Of a stretch of 64,000 nucleotides of DNA, positions 58,432-64,000 are shown one piece after another. The DNA lies in NCBI GenBank assembly GCA_035502995.1, contig DATJTW010000082.1, positions 1 through 64,000 on the forward strand, given 5' to 3'. Both the position numbers and the translations under genes were made by a program. Under the pieces are notes generated by a model. It was given only the letters and a program-made list of their open reading frames with translations. It ran no database searches and had not been told where the DNA came from. Numbering within the stretch: position 1 is the stretch's first letter; each line of letters opens with the position of its first letter. Origin of the DNA: CADEED01 sp035502995 (lineage in GTDB: Bacteria; Pseudomonadota; Gammaproteobacteria; Steroidobacterales; Steroidobacteraceae).

Positions 58432-59559
58432 CTACTCGGACTTGGAGAAAAAGCTTTTCACGCCTTCGAGGAAGCCCTTCTGCCGTGGTGCATGGTGGCT
58501 GCCGCCGCGCAGCGAGGCATCCAGCTGCATGATCATGTCGCGCTGCTCGGCCGAGAGTTTCACCGGCGTCTCGATGACCACCTTGCAGAACAGGTCCCCG
58601 CGCGCGCCGCCACGCACCGGCTTGACGCCCTTGTCGCGCAGGCGGAAGACCCGGCCCGACTGCGACTCCGGCGGAATCTTGATGGTGACGTCGCCATCCA
58701 GGGTGGGCACCTCGAGTGTGCCGCCCAGGGCGGCCGTCGCGAAGCTGATCGGAACCTCACAGGAGAGATGTTCGCCGTCGCGCTCGAAGATCTCGTGCTC
58801 GCGCACCCGCACTTCCACGTACAGGTCCCCGGGAGGTCCGCTGTTGCGGCCCGCTTCGCCCTCGCCGGTGAGACGGATGCGGTCTCCCGTATCGACCCCG
58901 GCCGGGATCTTCACCGAAAGTTTCTTGGCGCGTCGCACGCGTCCCTGGCCCAGGCAGGTGTCGCAGGGATTGCGCACGATGGTGCCCATGCCGCGGCAGC
59001 GCGGGCAGGTCTGCTGCAGCTGGAAGAAGCCCTGCGAGACGCGCACCTGGCCGTTGCCGTCGCACGTTTCGCAGGTGACCGGCTGGCTGCCCTTGGCGGC
59101 GCCGGTTCCCTGGCAGGTGCCGCACTCCTCCAGTTTCGGCAGCTCCAGCTCCATCGTGTGTCCGAACACCGCCTGGCGCAGGTCCAGCTCGATCTCGTAG
59201 CGCAGGTCGGCCCCGCGGAACACCTGCGAGCGCCCGCCGCCGCGGCGGCCGCCGCCGAAGATGTCGCCGAACACATCGCCGAAGATGTCGCTGAAGGCGT
59301 CGGCGCCGCGGCTGCCGCCGCGCTGCGCGGCCGCCTCGAGTCCGGCATGGCCGTGCTGGTCGTAGATGGAACGCCTGTTGGCATCACCGAGCACCTCGGC
59401 CGCCTCCTTGCATTCCTTGAAGCGCTCCTCGGCCTCGTGATCGCCGGGATTGCGGTCGGGGTGGTATTTCATCGCCAGGCGGCGATAGGCCTTCTTGATT
59501 TCGGCCTCGGTCGCCGTCTTGGCAACATCGAGGATCTTGTAGTAGTCGCGCTTAGACAT
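58432..59559 (-). CDS. dnaJ: Chaperone DnaJ
   Basis: Encodes 375 residues, the DnaK co-chaperone. J domain with HPD (KYHPDRNPGD), a Gly/Arg-rich linker, four zinc motifs (CGTCQGTG, CETCDGNG, CPRCRGMG, CDTCLGQG) and the substrate domain. Complete. 107 bases after dnaK. Confidence 0.97.
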   Translation of the reverse strand: MSKRDYYKILDVAKTATEAEIKKAYRRLAMKYHPDRNPGDHEAEERFKECKEAAEVLGDANRRSIYDQHGHAGLEAAAQRGGSRGADAFSDIFGDVFGDIFGGGRRGGGRSQVFRGADLRYEIELDLRQAVFGHTMELELPKLEECGTCQGTGAAKGSQPVTCETCDGNGQVRVSQGFFQLQQTCPRCRGMGTIVRNPCDTCLGQGRVRRAKKLSVKIPAGVDTGDRIRLTGEGEAGRNSGPPGDLYVEVRVREHEIFERDGEHLSCEVPISFATAALGGTLEVPTLDGDVTIKIPPESQSGRVFRLRDKGVKPVRGGARGDLFCKVVIETPVKLSAEQRDMIMQLDASLRGGSHHAPRQKGFLEGVKSFFSKSE

Positions 59560-59666
59560 GCCCGCCCTGCCGAACCCTTAAACACGCCAAAGCCGCCGTG
59601 CCCTGGCCCACCGGTACACCAGCGGGACCCGAGCGCGGCGGCATTGTTTCTTCCCCAGGATACCGC

Positions 59667-61637
<1,971 letters not shown>

Positions 61638-61741
61638 TGCTGTTACTCCGCGAATTCTCTTTTAAGTCGGTCCCGCTCGCCCTGTTGTGGGTGCGAAGCC
61701 GAACGATTCAAGCCCGCCGCGAGCCTTTCGCCACCCCAGGC

Positions 61742-62278
61742 TCAAGCCGGAGCGCGGGCCACGATCACCCGGGCCGGCCGCAGCAGCCGCCCCCCCAGTT
61801 CGAAGCCCGGCTGGACCACCTGCAGCACCGCATTCGGTTCCGCTGTGGCCGACTCCTGGGCCATCACCGCCTCGTGCCGCTCCGGATCGAACGGCTCGCC
61901 TTCGGGATTGATCTCCTTGATATTGAGCCTCTCGAAGGCCTTCACCAGCAGTTTCAGGGTCGCCGCCTGGCCTTCGGCCAGGCTCTTGGTGTCGGCGCGC
62001 CCGGCGTTGCTCACGGCCAGCTGCAAGCTGTCCAGCACCGGCAGCAGCTCGACGGCGAACTTCTCCAGGCCATACCGGCTGGCATTCTCCACATCGCGCT
62101 GCGCCCGCTTGCGGACATTCTCGATTTCCGCCACCGCCCGCAGGTACTGGTCCTTGTGGCTGCTGGCGAGCTGCTGCGTTTCCGCCAGCGCCTGCCGCAG
62201 CTGCTCGGCGTCCAAAGTCGCCGCCTCACCATTCCCGGCCTGCGCTACGTCGGACGCGGAAGCCTCTGCCCCAGTCAT
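61742..62278 (-). CDS. grpE: Nucleotide exchange factor GrpE
   Basis: Encodes 178 residues. Long N-terminal helix (AEIENVRKRAQRDVENA) and beta domain ending VVQPGFELGGRLLRPARV. The frame is open to a TTG at 62290, but the ATG at 62276-62278 sits 7 bases after GGAGGT and is preferred. Confidence 0.95.
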   Translation of the reverse strand: MTGAEASASDVAQAGNGEAATLDAEQLRQALAETQQLASSHKDQYLRAVAEIENVRKRAQRDVENASRYGLEKFAVELLPVLDSLQLAVSNAGRADTKSLAEGQAATLKLLVKAFERLNIKEINPEGEPFDPERHEAVMAQESATAEPNAVLQVVQPGFELGGRLLRPARVIVARAPA

Positions 62279-62285
62279 CAAAACC

Positions 62286-62326
62286 TCCAAAAAACAAGAA
62301 GTTGCGCAACCAGAATCGGGTTGCGC
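62286..62326 (-). terminator. Hairpin between hrcA and grpE
   Basis: GCGCAACC / GGTTGCGC, 8 bp, loop of seven, then AACTTCTTGTTTTTT on the minus strand, directly before the grpE ribosome-binding site. It may partly stop transcription from hrcA. Confidence 0.6.
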
Positions 62327-62360
62327 CCGCGATCTTCGCGTCGCAGATTAGCCGATTCCG

Positions 62361-63425
62361 TCAGGGCGCGCGCCGGGAATTCAAGGCTGCCCCCAGCAAT
62401 TTTGCGGTGACATCGACAATGGGGATGACCCGCTCGTCGGCCATGCGCATCGGACCGATCACCCCGAGCACGCCGACCACCTTGTCCCCCAGCGAGTACG
62501 GGGCCGTCACCAGGCTGCAGTCATCGAGGATCTGGTACCCGGATTCGTGGCCGATGAAGATCTGGACGCCCTGGGCCCTGAGGCTGTGATCCAGCAGGTG
62601 CAGGAAGTCGCGGCGCTCGTTGAAGGCCTCGAACAGGCGTTTCAGCTTCTCGACGCTGGAGAGTTCCCCCACCCCCATCAGGTTGGTCTCCCCCGCGATC
62701 ACGTAGTCCATTTTCTCGGGCGAATCGGCGATGCTGAAGACCTGCTGCGCCATGGTGATGGCATCGACCATGATCTGGTTCATGTGCTCGCGGGTCTCGC
62801 GCATCTGGCGCAGGATTTCCTGGCGGACCTCGCTCGGCGAGCGGCCCGCGAAGTGCTGGTTGAGGAAGTTCGCGGCGCGCCGCAGCTCGTCGGCCTGGAA
62901 GCGCCGTTCCAGCTGGATGATGCGGTTCTCCACTTCACTGTTGTTCAGCACCAGCACTGCCAGCACGCGGTTCTCGGACAGCGGCACGAATTCAATATGT
63001 GTAATGGCGGCCTGCTGGGCACTGGGCAGGGTCACGACGCCGGCGAGCTGCGTCACGCTCGAGAGCAGCTGCGAGGCGGTCGCCACCAGCGCCTTGGAGT
63101 CATGGCCGTTGTCGAGCTGCCTGCGCAGCTCGCTGACCGAATCGTTGTCCAGTGGCTGCACGCGCAGCAGCGTGTCGACGAAGAAGCGGTAGCCCTTGTC
63201 GGTGGGTACCCGTCCGGCGGAGGTGTGGGGCGAGGCGACGAACCCCAGCTCCTCCAGATCCGCCATGACATTGCGGATGGTGGCCGAGCTCAGATTCAGG
63301 CCACTGTCCCGCGAGAGGCTGCGGGATCCGACCGGCAGGCCGTCCCGGATATAGCTTTCAACCAATATCCGCAACAGACGCTGGGCGCGGTCATTGAGGC
63401 TGTCGTCACGGACGTCTGGGGCCAT
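62361..63425 (-). CDS. hrcA: Heat-inducible transcription repressor HrcA
   Basis: Encodes 354 residues. HrcA represses chaperone genes by binding CIRCE. Winged-helix N-terminus (LPVGSRSLSR, SSATIRNVMADLEELGF, SPHTSAGRVPTDKGYR) is intact, as is the C-terminal IGxE-like IGHESGYQ block. ATG at 63425 chosen (MAPDVRDD); two upstream starts are open. No CIRCE repeat was found near hrcA or grpE. Confidence 0.95.
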   Translation of the reverse strand: MAPDVRDDSLNDRAQRLLRILVESYIRDGLPVGSRSLSRDSGLNLSSATIRNVMADLEELGFVASPHTSAGRVPTDKGYRFFVDTLLRVQPLDNDSVSELRRQLDNGHDSKALVATASQLLSSVTQLAGVVTLPSAQQAAITHIEFVPLSENRVLAVLVLNNSEVENRIIQLERRFQADELRRAANFLNQHFAGRSPSEVRQEILRQMRETREHMNQIMVDAITMAQQVFSIADSPEKMDYVIAGETNLMGVGELSSVEKLKRLFEAFNERRDFLHLLDHSLRAQGVQIFIGHESGYQILDDCSLVTAPYSLGDKVVGVLGVIGPMRMADERVIPIVDVTAKLLGAALNSRRAP

Positions 63426-63435
63426 ACGAGAAGTG

Positions 63436-63464
63436 AAGCTAACGAGCGCCATGCGGGCCGTCAA
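63436..63464 (-). promoter_or_regulatory. Sigma-70 promoter of hrcA
   Basis: On the minus strand TTGACG (63459-63464), exactly 17 bases, TAGCTT (63436-63441). The -10 ends 10 bases before the ATG, so the leader would be only a few bases. No CIRCE and no sigma-32 consensus seen. Confidence 0.6.
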
Positions 63465-63472
63465 GCGAACCC

Positions 63473-63501
63473 TTGGGAACGGCCCGGGCGCATGCTACAA
63501 A
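63473..63501 (+). promoter_or_regulatory. Sigma-70 promoter of nadK
   Basis: TTGGGA (63473-63478), exactly 17 bases, TACAAA (63496-63501), with TG one base before the -10 (extended -10). It ends 6 bases before the nadK ATG, so the transcript is probably leaderless. Back to back with the hrcA promoter. Confidence 0.6.
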
Positions 63502-63507
63502 GGCCGG

Positions 63508-64000
63508 ATGACACCCTCCATTCGCGCCTGCGGACTGATCGGCCGGTTTAACGATACCCGGGTCGCCGAAACCTCATCGGTCCTGGTGCCGCACCTCATC
63601 GAACGGGGCATCGGCGTGCTGGCCTGCGAGGAGCCGGGCGACTTCGCGGGTGCGGCCAGCGTGCAGGTGGTCTCCGAAAGCGAACTCGCCGCCCGCGCCG
63701 ATCTCATCATTGCCATCGGCGGGGATGGCACGCTGCTGTATGCCGCCCGCCTCGCCACCACCCGCCGCGTGCCGCTGCTCGGCATCAACCGCGGCCGCCT
63801 GGGCTTCCTCACCGATGTGCTGCCCCAGGAGGTCCTGCCCTGTGTCGATGCCGCGCTGGATGGCGGCTGTGAGGTGGACCGCCGGCCGTTGCTGACGACG
63901 TCGGTGATGAGCGGCGGCGGCACGACGACCTCGGGAATGGCGCTGAACGATATCGTGGTGCAGAAGCTGGCCACGGGCAGCATGATGGACTTCGAGACCT
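63508..64000 (+). CDS. nadK: NAD kinase (partial, cut by window end)
   Basis: The first 164 codons are present. NAD kinase makes NADP from NAD and ATP or polyphosphate. The IGGDGTLL motif, with catalytic aspartate, is near residue 70; GINRGRLGFLTD follows; and NDIVV, where the family has NE or ND, is near residue 149. ATG at 63508-63510. Diverges from hrcA, the usual nadK-hrcA arrangement. Confidence 0.93.
   Translation, partial: MTPSIRACGLIGRFNDTRVAETSSVLVPHLIERGIGVLACEEPGDFAGAASVQVVSESELAARADLIIAIGGDGTLLYAARLATTRRVPLLGINRGRLGFLTDVLPQEVLPCVDAALDGGCEVDRRPLLTTSVMSGGGTTTSGMALNDIVVQKLATGSMMDFET

Overview
The window is GC-rich, almost fully coding chromosomal DNA from a gammaproteobacterium. It is built from conserved housekeeping operons, with one accessory stretch of about 10 kb. 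The run hrcA-grpE-dnaK-dnaJ-dapB-carAB-greA, yhbY/rlmE-ftsH-folP-glmM-tpiA-secG-tRNA-Leu-nuoA to nuoN-tRNA-fMet ... rimP-nusA-infB-rbfA-truB-rpsO-pnp is the layout of the Xanthomonadales, Nevskiales and Steroidobacterales branch. Separate (unfused) nuoC and nuoD, a cysteine-poor DksA and the smc-zipA-ligA cluster agree with this. The species was not identified.

Layout. 0-2.5 kb: yciO diverging from yciB-bolA, then a lipoprotein parvulin PPIase. 2.5-8.9 kb: smc-zipA-ligA (minus strand). 9.0-12.6 kb: queF, dksA, gluQRS, phaR and a zinc-ribbon gene (plus strand). 12.6-21.0 kb: rimP-nusA-infB-rbfA-truB-rpsO-pnp (minus strand), whose leader carries two terminator-like hairpins. 21.2-31.0 kb: accessory block lying between rimP and the tRNA-fMet gene that normally precedes it. 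It holds a PadR/PspC pair, a carboxylesterase, a secreted beta-helix protein, a TrmH-family methylase with an FAD oxidoreductase, an extra RlmE methyltransferase, a SUMF1-like protein, a gluzincin-like protein and a small lipoprotein. 31.1-46.1 kb: tRNA-fMet, the 14-gene respiratory complex I operon and tRNA-Leu(GAG). 46.1-64 kb: secG, tpiA, glmM, folP, ftsH, rlmE, yhbY, greA, carB, carA, dapB, dnaJ, dnaK, grpE, hrcA, and nadK cut by the window end.

The genes serve translation and ribosome assembly (nusA, infB, rbfA, rimP, truB, rpsO, yhbY, rlmE), RNA decay (pnp), chromosome organisation and division (smc, zipA), energy (nuo), the chaperone set, pyrimidine/arginine and lysine/peptidoglycan precursors (carAB, dapB, glmM), and folate and NADP synthesis.

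No obvious new defence or biosynthetic system is visible. The points most worth checking are a change of codon preference near 46 kb that coincides with tRNA-Leu, together with two complete rlmE-type genes, one on each side; a 9-mer repeated only in the left part; and the RNA leaders of rimP and carA.
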